DNA of 64,000 nucleotides from Phytophthora sp. 'mugwort' (Eukaryota; Oomycota; Peronosporomycetes; Peronosporales; Peronosporaceae): positions 3,224,001 through 3,288,000 of the forward strand of contig JAUCEF010000016.1 of the NCBI GenBank assembly GCA_033558025.1, written 5' to 3'. Shown piece by piece: positions 13,401 to 23,191 of this stretch. The translations under genes and the position numbers were made by a program. Under the pieces are notes generated by a model that saw only the letters and a list, made by a program, of their open reading frames with translations, ran no database searches and was not told where the DNA came from. How positions within the stretch are numbered: the first letter of the stretch is position 1; every line of letters starts with the position of its first letter.

Positions 13401-15369
13401 CGACCCGAAGCAGAAGAAGTTCAAGGAGGGCGACAAGGTGGAGGCTCAGTACAAGGGCAAGAGCAAATTCTACCCTGGTGTCATCTCCCGCTGCCGCCTG
13501 AACGGCACGTACGACATCGACTACGACGACGGCGAGAAGGAGACGGGTGTGGCGGCCGAGCTGATCCGGGCGCTGGGCAAGAAGGGCGGCGGCGACAGCG
13601 ACGACGACCCGAAGCAGAAGAAGTTCAAGGAGGGCGACAAGGTGGAGGCTCAGTACAAGGGCAAGAGCAAATTCTACCCTGGTGTCATCTCCCGCTGCCG
13701 CCTGAACGGCACGTACGACATCGACTACGACGACGGCGAGAAGGAGACGGGTGTGGCGGCCGAGCTGATCCGGGCGCTGGGCAAGAAGGGCGGCGGCGAC
13801 AGCGACGACGACCCGAAGCAGAAGAAGTTCAAGGAGGGCGACAAGGTGGAGGCTCAGTACAAGGGCAAGAGCAAATTCTACCCTGGTGTCATCTCCCGCT
13901 GCCGCCTGAACGGCACGTACGACATCGACTACGACGACGGCGAGAAGGAGACGGGTGTGGCGGCCGAGCTGATCCGGGCGCTGGGCAAGAAGGGCGGCGG
14001 CGACAGCGACGACGACCCGAAGCAGAAGAAGTTCAAGGAGGGCGACAAGGTGGAGGCTCAGTACAAGGGCAAGAGCAAATTCTACCCTGGTGTCATCTCC
14101 CGCTGCCGCCTGAACGGCACGTACGACATCGACTACGACGACGGCGAGAAGGAGACGGGTGTGGCGGCCGAGCTGATCCGGGCGCTGGGCAAGAAGGGCG
14201 GCGGCGACAGCGACGACGACCCGAAGCAGAAGAAGTTCAAGGAGGGCGACAAGGTGGAGGCTCAGTACAAGGGCAAGAGCAAATTCTACCCTGGTGTCAT
14301 CTCCCGCTGCCGCCTGAACGGCACGTACGACATCGACTACGACGACGGCGAGAAGGAGACGGGTGTGGCGGCCGAGCTGATCCGGGCGCTGGGCAAGAAG
14401 GGCGGCGGCGACAGCGACGACGACCCGAAGCAGAAGAAGTTCAAGGAGGGCGACAAGGTGGAGGCTCAGTACAAGGGCAAGAGCAAATTCTACCCTGGTG
14501 TCATCTCCCGCTGCCGCCTGAACGGCACGTACGACATCGACTACGACGACGGCGAGAAGGAGACGGGTGTGGCGGCCGAGCTGATCCGGGCGCTGGGCAA
14601 GAAGGGCGGCGGCGACAGCGACGACGACCCGAAGCAGAAGAAGTTCAAGGAGGGTGACAAGGTGGAGGCTCAGTACAAGGGCAAGAGCAAATTCTACCCT
14701 GGTGTCATCTCCCGCTGCCGCCTGAACGGCACGTACGACATCGACTATGACGACGGCGAGAAGGAGACGGGTGTGGCGGCCGAGCTGGTCCGGGCGTTGG
14801 GCAAGAAGGGCGGCGGCGACAGCGACGACGAACCGAAGCAGAAGAAGTTCAAGGAGGGTGACAAGGTTGAGGCTCAATTTCATGGTCGCAGCAAGTTTTA
14901 TCCTGGAACGATATCTCGCGTTGGTACTGGTGATACCTATGCGATTGAGTATGAAGATGGTGAGTACGAGGCTAATGTCCACGCCGAACACATTCGTTTG
15001 GTGAAGGCAGCGAGTATTTCTATGACTGCTAGTAGCAAGGATGGCTCCTCATCGAAGCCTGAAGTCAAAGATGAATCCAAGTCTGTGAGTGCTCAACCAA
15101 GCCAGACATATCGAGTTGGTACTCGAGTCGAGGCTCGATACTTGGGTAAGGAGAAGTACTTCAAGGGAACAATCTCACGTGTTAATGCTGATGGAACATA
15201 CACCATCGAGTACGACGACGGCGAACAGGAAAGCAGAGTGGCTGCCTCATTGATTCGACCCTTGAAATCGATGTCGTCTTTCCGCGGAGACGACTTCGCA
15301 ATAGGAAAACCTGTTCGTCCAAGCACAAGCGGGAGTTTCAGAAGACGGAATGGCAACTCATCCGACTAA
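4426..15369 (+). CDS. Giant EF-hand-like / RanBP2-zinc-finger / Tudor-array protein
   Basis: Two exons, 4426-5159 and 5256-15369, joined in phase and giving about 3,615 residues. I start at the first in-frame ATG (4426). Residues about 165-330 look like degenerate paired EF-hands (for example YDPHHTGFVSRTRF). Two RanBP2-type zinc fingers follow: WVCRVCAHQQ...YCEIC near 404-432 and IKCLHCKFDN...CEMC near 438-465. Next come a serine run (484-503) and an Arg/Ser-basic stretch. The rest is about 44 Tudor/Agenet-like modules of roughly 50 residues: four diverged, 38 nearly identical (residues about 865-3448), then two diverged. The core is GDKVEAQYKGKSKFYPGVIS followed by CRLNGTYDIDYDDGE. Modules are joined by a linker KKGGGDSDDDPKQKK. 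Tudor-family domains bind methylated lysine or arginine, so a multivalent scaffold is a reasonable inference. RS-like sequence and zinc fingers hint at RNA or chromatin. Its 3' end lies 115 bp from the convergent globin gene. Confidence 0.88.
7117..14868 (+). repeat. 38-copy 204-bp in-frame tandem repeat
   Basis: The unit is exactly 204 bp (68 codons). Marker GTGGAGGCTCAGTACAAGGG recurs at strict 204-bp spacing, with its GAG codon at 7117, 10381, 12421, 14461 and 14665, and all copies stay in frame. That gives 38 units, after which the sequence diverges abruptly at 14869. Copies differ by only a few bases: GGT or GGC in the GDK codon, TAC to TGC once near 7606, GTC to ATC near 7972, ALGKK versus ALSKK or TLGKK, and KGK versus KGR. 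Several variants repeat exactly 1,224 bp apart (six units), showing segmental copying inside the array. Because the unit is stop-free in several frames, long shadow ORFs occur on the other strand. Confidence 0.97.
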
Positions 15370-15484
15370 ATGCTGCCAACTTTCTTCATGACAAATAGTT
15401 AAAAAAATTATTCATTTTATACACACACTGCTTGAAACTTGGTCCTGTTAGTTCGAAGAGTACAGGACATTACGAGAACAAGTA

Positions 15485-16357
15485 CTAGTATCTAGGTGGG
15501 CGAGGCCCAGGCTCTCGCTCGCTCACACTTCCCGTGACTTTGTTGCTGCTTTTGCTCACACCTTCACTTCTGCTACGAATCGAGATCATGAATTTGTAAA
15601 AACTGACACGACCAGTCTTGGTGACCACGAGGTTCGAGGACGGCCCGACGCTCACCATTGCCAACTTGTCCTTGTCCTTCTCGTTGGCAACCCGCTTGGA
15701 ATCATTTGTGGCTCGTTTCTCGGTTTTCTTTTGTGTACGGATGAGGATGACACTCGAATGCGAGTACATTCGTTTCCAGGCATCAGCAATCTCTGGACTC
15801 CAGTTCTCACCTGACGTTTTCTCCATAGCGTGCAATAGTGCTCGCCCTACACAGTCATAGTGCTCAATCTTAACACCAAATCGACGGTGTGTCTTGGTCA
15901 ACGCCAGGATCTTTTCCGCAATGTTCACGGATGCCAGCATCGTCCGCATTCCAGCACTAATGTGGACGAGGACTCGACCTCGAACATGCATAGACGATCG
16001 AAAGACGTGCTTCAACTCGCCGCCGTGTTCCTCTAAATAGGCATAAAATACATCATAGAGTTCCGTGATCTTGTTATTCTGTGCCTTGGTCAGATGCTTG
16101 GCCTCCTTGTGGATATTTGCACTAGTAATTGTACTCTCGGATCGTTGCGGTGGAGCGTCCTTGAAGACATTTTCCCAGTGTTGAGCTGCGATACGACGAT
16201 GCTCTTCGGTTGATTTCTCGTAGTAGACGAATGACGACAAGTACTTCTTCATGAGTCGAACCTCTGAATAGGAAAACTTTTTCGGTGGCTTGGTCTTGGA
16301 CTTTAACATGGACAGCGCAGGCGCCGGTGGACCGGGGCGCGAGACACCCGAGCCCAT
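15485..16357 (-). CDS. Single-domain globin with N-myristoylation-like start
   Basis: Intronless, 290 residues from the ATG at 16357. The frame also has an ATG at 16441, but the internal start gives MGSGVS, a textbook N-myristoylation signal, so I prefer it. The globin fold is visible from about residue 65 to 210: a helix pair around HVFRSSMHVRGRVLVHIS, then KTHRRFGVKIEHYDCVGRAL, whose His is the expected proximal haem ligand in F8 position, then NWSPEIADAWKRMYSHSSVI as the G/H region. The C-terminal 80 residues are basic, low-complexity and outside the fold, ending PGPRPPRY. Globins bind O2 or NO through haem. Membrane attachment suggests a sensing or NO-scavenging role at a membrane rather than storage, but that is inference. 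It is convergent with the Tudor-array gene, 115 bp away. Confidence 0.8.
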   Translation of the reverse strand: MGSGVSRPGPPAPALSMLKSKTKPPKKFSYSEVRLMKKYLSSFVYYEKSTEEHRRIAAQHWENVFKDAPPQRSESTITSANIHKEAKHLTKAQNNKITELYDVFYAYLEEHGGELKHVFRSSMHVRGRVLVHISAGMRTMLASVNIAEKILALTKTHRRFGVKIEHYDCVGRALLHAMEKTSGENWSPEIADAWKRMYSHSSVILIRTQKKTEKRATNDSKRVANEKDKDKLAMVSVGPSSNLVVTKTGRVSFYKFMISIRSRSEGVSKSSNKVTGSVSEREPGPRPPRY

Positions 16358-16859
16358 GACGAGTGCGATGAGAACGATGCACTTCTTGCTCCTGATCGAA
16401 TGATAGCACTGTGGTTTGCCAGTCTGGAGCTGAATTACCAATGCCTCAACTAGGGAATGTCCACGTCTTCCACATCCTCAAAACCTCAAAAAGCCTCATT
16501 TCTTATACCACGTTTTAGTCTCAAAAATTATCCTTTGAAACCTATTTCGCAGTCCTCTGCCTTCAATTTTATGCCAGACAACAGGATGCCCACATTATCC
16601 CAGCACAGACAGCATATAAATACTACTTCAAGACATCGGAGACTTATCGTCGGAGTTATCCCTGATCCTGCGCTGTGCGGTCTACAAGGTGGCGTCTTGG
16701 TACAAGCATATGGACTCCTGTTATTTTTTAAGCCCGTCTCGAGACTTCAGGAGCCTGACGTTCTGAGCACTCCGATGAATACCTCTCAAGCTGTTAACAT
16801 GTCTGCCAAGTCGTTTCACCTTCCACGTCGAAGTGAATAAGAGCGTGGCAGACTAAGCA
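16358..16859. other. Intergenic region upstream of the Sfi1-like pseudogene
   Basis: About 500 bp. One open frame of 127 codons occurs (16457-16840), but its translation has no recognisable domain and biased composition, so I do not call it a gene. This is presumably the shared 5' region of the globin gene and the former Sfi1-like gene. Confidence 0.45.
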
Positions 16860-19800
16860 ATGCAACGATCTCTTGGTCGAGACGTCCAGACGAGAGCTGA
16901 ACTCGAGACTTTACACCAGCAAAACAAACAGCAGCGTCAACAGTACGTGGATTTGGCTTGATGACTCGTAGAGTTCGCGAGAGACAGCAGCGTCACGTCT
17001 TACTTTAGAGCGCAGTATTGCAACAGACTCGACGTCGTCAGGCTCTACTGAAGCTGCACACACGAATTCATTGGAGAATTCTACGACGAGGTCTGGAACA
17101 CTGGAAACACTTCTGCTACTTATTCAATCTCCGTCGTACGGAGCGCGAAATCTACCCGTTCTCCTTGGGTGAACCACGGAGTCTACAACGACGAACGGTT
17201 ATCCTGCATCGTATCCTGTCGAGAATAAGTCGAAGACTACAGCAACAAGGACTCACGTGTCGCCGTCTGCGATGTATCGAGATGTCAGCTCACGAATGGG
17301 TCGAGGTCCTCAAGACAGCGCATAGAGCGATGGAAGAGGAGAGGAACCGTCAGTCTTCCACTGCTAATCAGGAGCGCAAACATCGAGCGGTATTGACACT
17401 GCGGTGTTACGTGATCCAGTCGCGACAGAAGAACGCGATCGCTCTGCGGTTCCTAAGGCTCTAACATCGCCAAAGCTATGAAAAGGCTCTTTACATCATG
17501 GAAGCGTGTAAGCCATAGCAAGAGGTTAATTGCGACGTGTACGGCTCGTCGACTCAAGTCAACGAAAGCGACTTACTTAAGGTTATTGGGACACTTCAGC
17601 GCAGACGTCAGCGACGATTCCGTCTCCGCGTCTTGATTTCCAAGCTGATAAGAGCTTAGTTATTGAGAGGTTGGCTCTGTCTACGGATCCGATCTGCTAT
17701 CCAGGAGTACAAGGCGGTAGTTCATGTGGAGAAGTGGCAGTTCTCAGAAGTGATGCAGTATTCTTACTTGGAAGAAATACGACGTAGTAGCATGAAATAC
17801 CAAGTCACATGTGCCCTTGTCCTAGCTGACAAGAAGCCAGAGAAGCTTCTACGACTGATAATTCGTAGCTGGTCGAGATGTAAAGCAACAAACACTCATC
17901 GTCGGGGTGTTTTGAGGCGATTGCTGGCTCGTAGACGCTTCCAGGCACTTCAAAATGCCGTTCAGAGGTGGATTTACCTCAATGAGGACGACATCACACG
18001 CTGTAATTAGCTGCATCAATACCATTTCAATCGTCGTCATCGTGCAGTATCTGCTGTGTTCGTCAAGTGGAAGCGTCACACACACAAGAGGCTGCGATTG
18101 CGGCTGACGAGGTCTCAGCAACGTTTTTACTTCTGGATATGGCGTCAATGGTACAATCTTCGACAACAGCGAGTGCAGTGGCTCTGGTGGTTCTTGCAGC
18201 GATCAATGGACAAGCTACAACGACAAGTATTTCAGTCGTGGAAGCTCAAGCACAAGCAGTACGTGAAAATGTGTGCGAGACGACACGAGCTGATATCGCG
18301 ACTGTGGCGTCGGTGGCTTGGCTCGATGGTATTCCGTCTGCACACGGGACGCCGTCAGCAGCAGAGAGCGTTCGTGGGGGTTAGAAGCGCTCGTGTATCG
18401 AACGATTTTGGCCACAGTCTTCGTGTCGTGGCGCACACACTGGAGACTCAGTCAGACACGTGAGACGCTGGTGGTTCGTACGTTCCGACGAGTGGCCGAC
18501 CATGCTCATGTAAGAAGATACTTGCAGACGTGGGGTCGATGGACGAGGATAACAGCTCGAAGGCGTGTCGCGTTGGCTCGAATAGGTCATCGACGAGGTA
18601 TTTGGAGACTAAACAGCACGTGGAACCATTGGCTTCTAGCGTTAATGTTTGCGACGCTCACACAGCTTGAAACAGCGTCAACCAAGCTCAAGAACACGTC
18701 GACAGGATGGTTCATGCATGGCGCAGGGCCAAGTTTCTTCGACGTACCGTTCGGAAGTGGAGACTGTTTAGTGCTGCAATGAAGCGGCAGCAGCGTCTTC
18801 AGGTCCTTTTCATGGAGAAACGACGCTACATGACGCTCCAAGGATCGTTGCGTTAATGGCAACGACGCATCACGTGCTGCTCATTGACCAGACAGCGTCG
18901 AGTGCTTGAGCGTGTACTGAACCGTCTTCACTGATCACTGGAGCGTCAAGCATTCAGGCTTTGAGGATGTCGAGTACAGGCCAAAACTCTCAAGGAACGA
19001 GATCGGATCAGTGCTGGGCTCGTCCGTCGCTCGGAGACTCGAGTGATGGAGCTCATAGAAGAGAGACGAGTCGAGCGAGCGCGACGGAGCGTGTTCAATA
19101 CCTGGACCCGAAAAGAAGAAATCCCCTAGCGTCTTGCAGCGTCTCGTGTTGAAGCGCCAGCGTCGATTGCTTGAGAATCCGTGGAGCAAATGGACACACG
19201 ACACCGTACGCAGCGGTGCGTAGGACAGTTAGTCGTAATTATCACGCACGGCTTCAAAGCTGCTGCGTAGCGTACGCTGCTGCACATGAACCGCCAGCAC
19301 GATTTGAGGTAGATTGGAGCTCACTGGGCTGCAGCGATTTGGCACAAAATCCTCTTGCGTCACGCATGGAATGATTGGAAGAGAGTAGATCGAGTCTTGT
19401 CACAGTCCGCGGCACTGAACGAAGCGAAAACCGCGTCCATCCAGTCGATTTTTGCGTTGAAACAGCTTGTCGCGACGCGGCATCATACGAAGTATTATTT
19501 AACGCGAATTCTCACGGCGTGGAAGCTGTATACTGCACGTACAAAGCGTCTTCAGTGCCTGCTCTGCCATGTTATAAGAAAGCTAGTAAAAGCGACTACG
19601 ACGTATCACTTCGACAAGCGGCGAGAGCTAGTCACGCGACGAAATCATCTCCAGACGATCCTGTATCGGGTCGCAAAGCGTCAAGAGACTCAAGCCGTGC
19701 GGTCAGCTCTGGATCGTTGGAGACGGTGGACACGGCAACGACAGCTAGAGCAAACCACGTTGGCATTGTCCCACCAGCGACAGGTCAGCACAAAGCGCAT

Positions 19801-20189
19801 TGCCGTCCAAGAACGGACAGCTCTTAGACAGCGACGTACGCGTCTTGTCCGAATCATTTGGTGTTCATGGCTTGAGTTGCTTCGTCAGTCAAAACGGAGA
19901 GCTCAAATACTCGTCAAAGAGCGTGAACAAGACGCGGATTGCTCGTCTCTCGCACGGTTTTAATCGCTGGGATCAATGGAGTAGCTGGATGCAGCAGGTC
20001 GAGAGTTTGGGTCGGCGGCTGGTGAAAATACACAAGCTGTGACACTGGCGACGAGGATTCGCAGCTCTTCGACTGCACCGCCATGAGGTCATTCAACGCC
20101 AGTCCGTCCTCACCTCAGTCCACAGCGCTCGCCACACTCAACTCATGCGCGCAATGGCGCTCGTCATACAGCGGAAGACACGTGACTAG

Positions 20190-20466
20190 AAAATGGTATT
20201 TTGATAAAATTTATTATGAATTTATTAATCAATATATATTAAAAGTTGGTTATAATGTAAAATATAAAATGATTGATAAAGGTTTAATTGAAATGTGTGG
20301 TCCTTTTGGTTTAATAACCGTTTTTTCTTTCGTAAGTCACAAAATAATTTTATTACAAACAGGTTATATTTATCACTATTCATTACTAATGTTAATTAGC
20401 ATTATTTGTTTAATAAATATTACGTTTTCTATTATTTATTTTTTAACATGCTGTTATTTTCTATGA
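20190..20466 (+). pseudogene. nad5: nad5 3' fragment (mitochondrial origin)
   Basis: The frame encodes KWYFDKIYYEFINQYILK and then CGPFGLITVFSFVSHKI before two hydrophobic stretches and a TGA stop at 20464. This matches the C-terminal end of NADH dehydrogenase subunit 5 of complex I. Only about the last 90 residues are present, and the upstream part of the frame is nuclear Sfi1-like sequence. As a truncated nuclear copy it cannot make a working subunit. Confidence 0.8.
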
Positions 20467-20595
20467 GGATTTATTATTTAATAAAACTTTTCGCATTTTT
20501 TACGTCCTAAAAAATTAAATTAATGCCAAGGCATCCACTTAATGTTTTTATTTTTATTTAAACTTAAACCATATAAATGGTTTAAATTTTTTTTT
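20467..20595 (-). pseudogene. rnl: Mitochondrial LSU rRNA 5'-end fragment
   Basis: On the minus strand the sequence contains AAGTGGATGCCTTGGCA followed by AGGACGTAAAAAATGCGAAA, which corresponds to the conserved 5' start of large-subunit rRNA (GUGGAUGCCUUGGC). Only about 120 nt are present before the junction with nad5 at 20466, so it is a fragment. Confidence 0.72.
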
Positions 20596-20605
20596 TTAAA
20601 TATTC

Positions 20606-20677
20606 ATTATCTCTTGGATTTGAACCAAGATTTTAAAGCTTAGAAGGCTAATACTCTACCAATTAAGTTAAGATTGT
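20606..20677 (-). pseudogene. trnR: tRNA-Arg(UCU)-like relic, mitochondrial origin
   Basis: The minus strand shows a tRNA layout of 72 nt: D-arm ACTT..GAGT with GG in the loop, anticodon loop CTTCTAA (anticodon TCT), 5-nt variable loop, and a perfect T-arm CTTGG/CCAAG around TTCAAAT. The acceptor stem has two mismatches and the anticodon stem two more, consistent with decay after transfer to the nucleus or an imperfect organellar tRNA. Confidence 0.6.
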
Positions 20678-20689
20678 TTTAGTTTTATT

Positions 20690-20875
20690 AAGAATTAAAC
20701 AGTTTTATCTGAATATACATTAAAAATAGCTTTTAATGCATCTCGTGAAACTCAAAACCTTTTAAAAATTAATGATCGATAGTGGACAAGTACTGTAAAG
20801 GAAAGGTGAAAAAGAACTTTTAAGTTTAAAATAATTCTGAAACCTAATTATTTTTAATATATTTTTATAATTTAA
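20690..20875 (+). pseudogene. rnl: Mitochondrial LSU rRNA domain I fragment
   Basis: The plus strand contains ATAGTGGACAAGTACTGTAA, then GGAAAGGTGAAAAAGAAC, a highly conserved LSU stretch near E. coli position 450-480, preceded by an ACTGAATAT segment matching the region near position 150. It lies in the opposite direction to the LSU 5' end at 20467-20595, so the rRNA gene was broken and inverted. Confidence 0.72.
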
Positions 20876-20940
20876 TTTTTTAAAGATCGTATAATGTAAT
20901 ATTTTGATAATAAATTTGTAAAATCAATTTCATATTTTTT

Positions 20941-21294
20941 TTAAATATATGAAGCTAATGCTAATATTTTGAAATTGTTTTTCTTCCGAAATTCAGAGGT
21001 AATCAGACCAAATATACGTGTTCCTAGGGGTTTATTTTGATTATTATTTAAAATAATTATACAATTTTTATCAAATTTTATTATATTACCTCTTGTACTT
21101 TTTTATATGTTGTATGTATAATTAAAGCTTTAAATAAATCTCCTTTAATTATTTTACTTTTTTTGATTTATATGTTTAGCAGATATTAAAATTGTATCCC
21201 CAATTTTTCCAATTTGTTTTATAAATTTTTATACATTGTCCTATTTTAATACCACTATTATCATTTACTTTTAATTTAGTTGAATTTGAATCAT
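20941..21294 (-). pseudogene. rpl14: rpl14 (mitochondrial ribosomal protein L14) with frame breaks
   Basis: Reading the minus strand from ATG at 21294: MIQIQ, then after a one-base frame break KLKVNDNSGIKIGQCIKIYK, then after another break GDTILISAKHIN, and finally NKPLGTRIFGLITSEFRKKN ending ILALASYI and a stop at 20941. These are the hallmark blocks of ribosomal protein L14/uL14 in the right order and spacing (about 118 codons). The frame breaks show it is not translated as L14 here. Confidence 0.82.
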
Positions 21295-23191
21295 AAGTTA
21301 TATATTAAAACAAGATATAAAAAATATATAAAAATAGGAAAAAGAGGAAAACAATACCATACCGATTTTTGTGCCCAAATAATAGAAATTAAATTTAAAG
21401 ATTTTGCACAATCTGTGCTCGTTGCTTACACCACTGGGTCCTGTACGTCAAGATGAATGCAGAAACACAAACTACCACTCGACAGGCTCGGTCCGCTCTC
21501 AAAGACGCATAAGACGTCGTTGCTTCGTCGAGTGGCAGCTTTATACCGGACACAACGCTGTCTGGCAACAGAAACTCGTCAGACGTCAGGAAACACGGCA
21601 AATCCGTCGCCAACAACGTACGTGGAAGACGTGGGTAGTCTACACACGGCACTCGCTAGACGGGAAGCATTTGATCTACGACAGATTGGTTCTCTGCGTT
21701 CTTCGACGTTCTCTGGAAGCTTGGCAGCATTGGAAGGTCTACATTAGACATACCCACTGCTTAATTAACGTCCAGCGACTGGCACAACGAGATGAAGCGA
21801 TCAACGCTCTGGAAGACAAGCATGAACGGTTGTTACTTCAAGTTGCGCAGCTCAACAGCAGCACAAGGCGCTCCGACAGCGGTTCGTGAGCTCGGCAGCC
21901 AGAAACCTTCAACGGTGCTGGAGTTTCGACACAAGTCGCAAGTGTTAACCGCGTTCAAGCTCTGGAAGCACAAATGACTGCAACTCGCAGCTCTGCAGTC
22001 GCGCGTCGCAGCTCTGGGCTGGCGATACCAACGACGGGCTCTGCAGCGCTGGTACGCCACGAATTCGCACTTACGGGCGGCTGAAGAAGTCAAGCGAGTG
22101 CAGCTAGAGACCATAGAGTGGGCTGCACGTCTCGTTCACACTTGCGCTATGCACTGGCTCAGAAGACGGATGTTCCTCTCGTGGAAAGCGATTGCTCGCG
22201 TTCATCGCGGAATCCAACGACAAATTGCTGTACAGACACGTAGACGGGAGCGCCAGCTTGTGCGATGTTGCTGGGAGAGTTGGAAGTCGATTCTCGATGC
22301 CCGTGCGCGACAAAAGGATTCAGCTAGCGCCTTACAAGCAAGAAAAAGACTCCAAACGGTATTGCAAACCTATTGGCAATGGCGACGCAGGTTCGAGCAT
22401 GAGAAAGCTATAGACCAGCACACGTCTTCACATGTCCAGATACGCACCTTTAGTTACTGGAAACTGTACGTTCGTAGCCAATGCGAGCGTCGAAACGGGC
22501 TCACTCGAGCATTTGCTGTCTGGAGTCGGGAGCAAGTCCTTCTTCGTCATTTCGAGTGCTGGAAACGCCGGAACCAGACACAATTGAAGCTTTGCATCGA
22601 ATGGAACGGCATCTCCGCCGTCACTATTCGACCCTCACTAAGTTCGCCGTGTGGCTCTGGTTCACTCGAGTGCAGACACGCTCCTGTGCTACGATAGCCT
22701 CACGCCAGGTCGTCTTCAAGCAGTTCACGCCATCGACGGATGTCGCAGCACAACTTGCACACGTTCTGGTCACTGAGTTGCGTCTGTCAGAGCTTTAACT
22801 GCTGTGAACAACACAGCGCAGTGCCTGGCGGCTGGTAGACGCGACGGTGCGCAACTCACGTCGACGGTGCTTCGGACTGCTTTGTCCGACTGGCGAACGG
22901 TGCTGTCCGCTCTGAACGCCGCTTGTTGACGCCAATGCACGTCATCAACGCCCGTGCGTTTGCCGACAGGTTAACGATGATGCTGCTGCGCTCGGACTTC
23001 CACTGCTGGAAAGCACAGTACGTGGCGTTAGCTATTCAAGAGGCCGAGGAAGCCCAACACGAACTGTTCGCGCACTACGCCCTGTTCGTATCGACAAACA
23101 CTGGATCCGTACGCCTCAAGAAAGCTACAACAGTGAGGATTACACAAAGAAACTTCGTGTTTGGTTAACTTACCGGCACTGTAAGTGCCTC

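Larger units (their letters stand above)
20190..21400. other. Nuclear mitochondrial insertion (NUMT), rearranged
   Basis: Base composition drops abruptly to strongly AT-rich and returns at about 21400. Inside are recognisable mitochondrial pieces: the 3' end of nad5 (+), the 5' end of LSU rRNA (-), a tRNA-Arg-like sequence (-), a separate LSU rRNA segment (+), and rpl14 (-). The LSU pieces lie in opposite orientations, so the insert is not one collinear mtDNA segment. rpl14 carries frame breaks, so this copy is non-functional. Sfi1-like coding sequence stops just before and resumes just after the block. Confidence 0.9.
16860..23168 (+). pseudogene. Decayed Sfi1-type (centrin-binding) repeat gene
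   Basis: A long stretch in which all three forward frames alternate to encode Arg/Gln-rich helices carrying tryptophan pairs every 25-35 residues, such as LEHWKHFC, YFWIWRQWY, SRLWRRWLGS, LQTWGRWTRI, STWNHWLLAL, LERWRRWTRQ-like and SVMHWLRRRMFLSWK-like segments. That is the pattern of Sfi1 repeats, which bind centrin along a filament at spindle poles or basal bodies. No single reading frame survives. There are many frame changes and stops, for example at 17462, 18008, 20040 and 21975, several at positions where CAA, CAG or CGA would restore a Gln or Arg. A block of mitochondrial DNA (about 20190-21400) interrupts it. An ATG at 16860 opens the series. The last segment ends at 23168, 24 bp from the convergent EEP gene. 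Some breaks could be unrecognised introns, but not all. Confidence 0.75.

Noticed and set aside
7087..14991. 2,634-codon open frame on the minus strand
   Set aside because: It is the mirror of the 204-bp coding array. The unit lacks stops in this frame, so the length follows from repetition. Its translation is a hydrophobic low-complexity repeat with no independent start or support.
16457..16840. 127-codon forward frame upstream of the Sfi1-like locus
   Set aside because: No domain, no paralogue and no conserved motif visible; typical of chance frames in this window.
20083..20466. A 127-residue gene spanning nuclear and mitochondrial sequence
   Set aside because: The frame joins decayed Sfi1-like sequence to the end of nad5 by chance at the insertion boundary.
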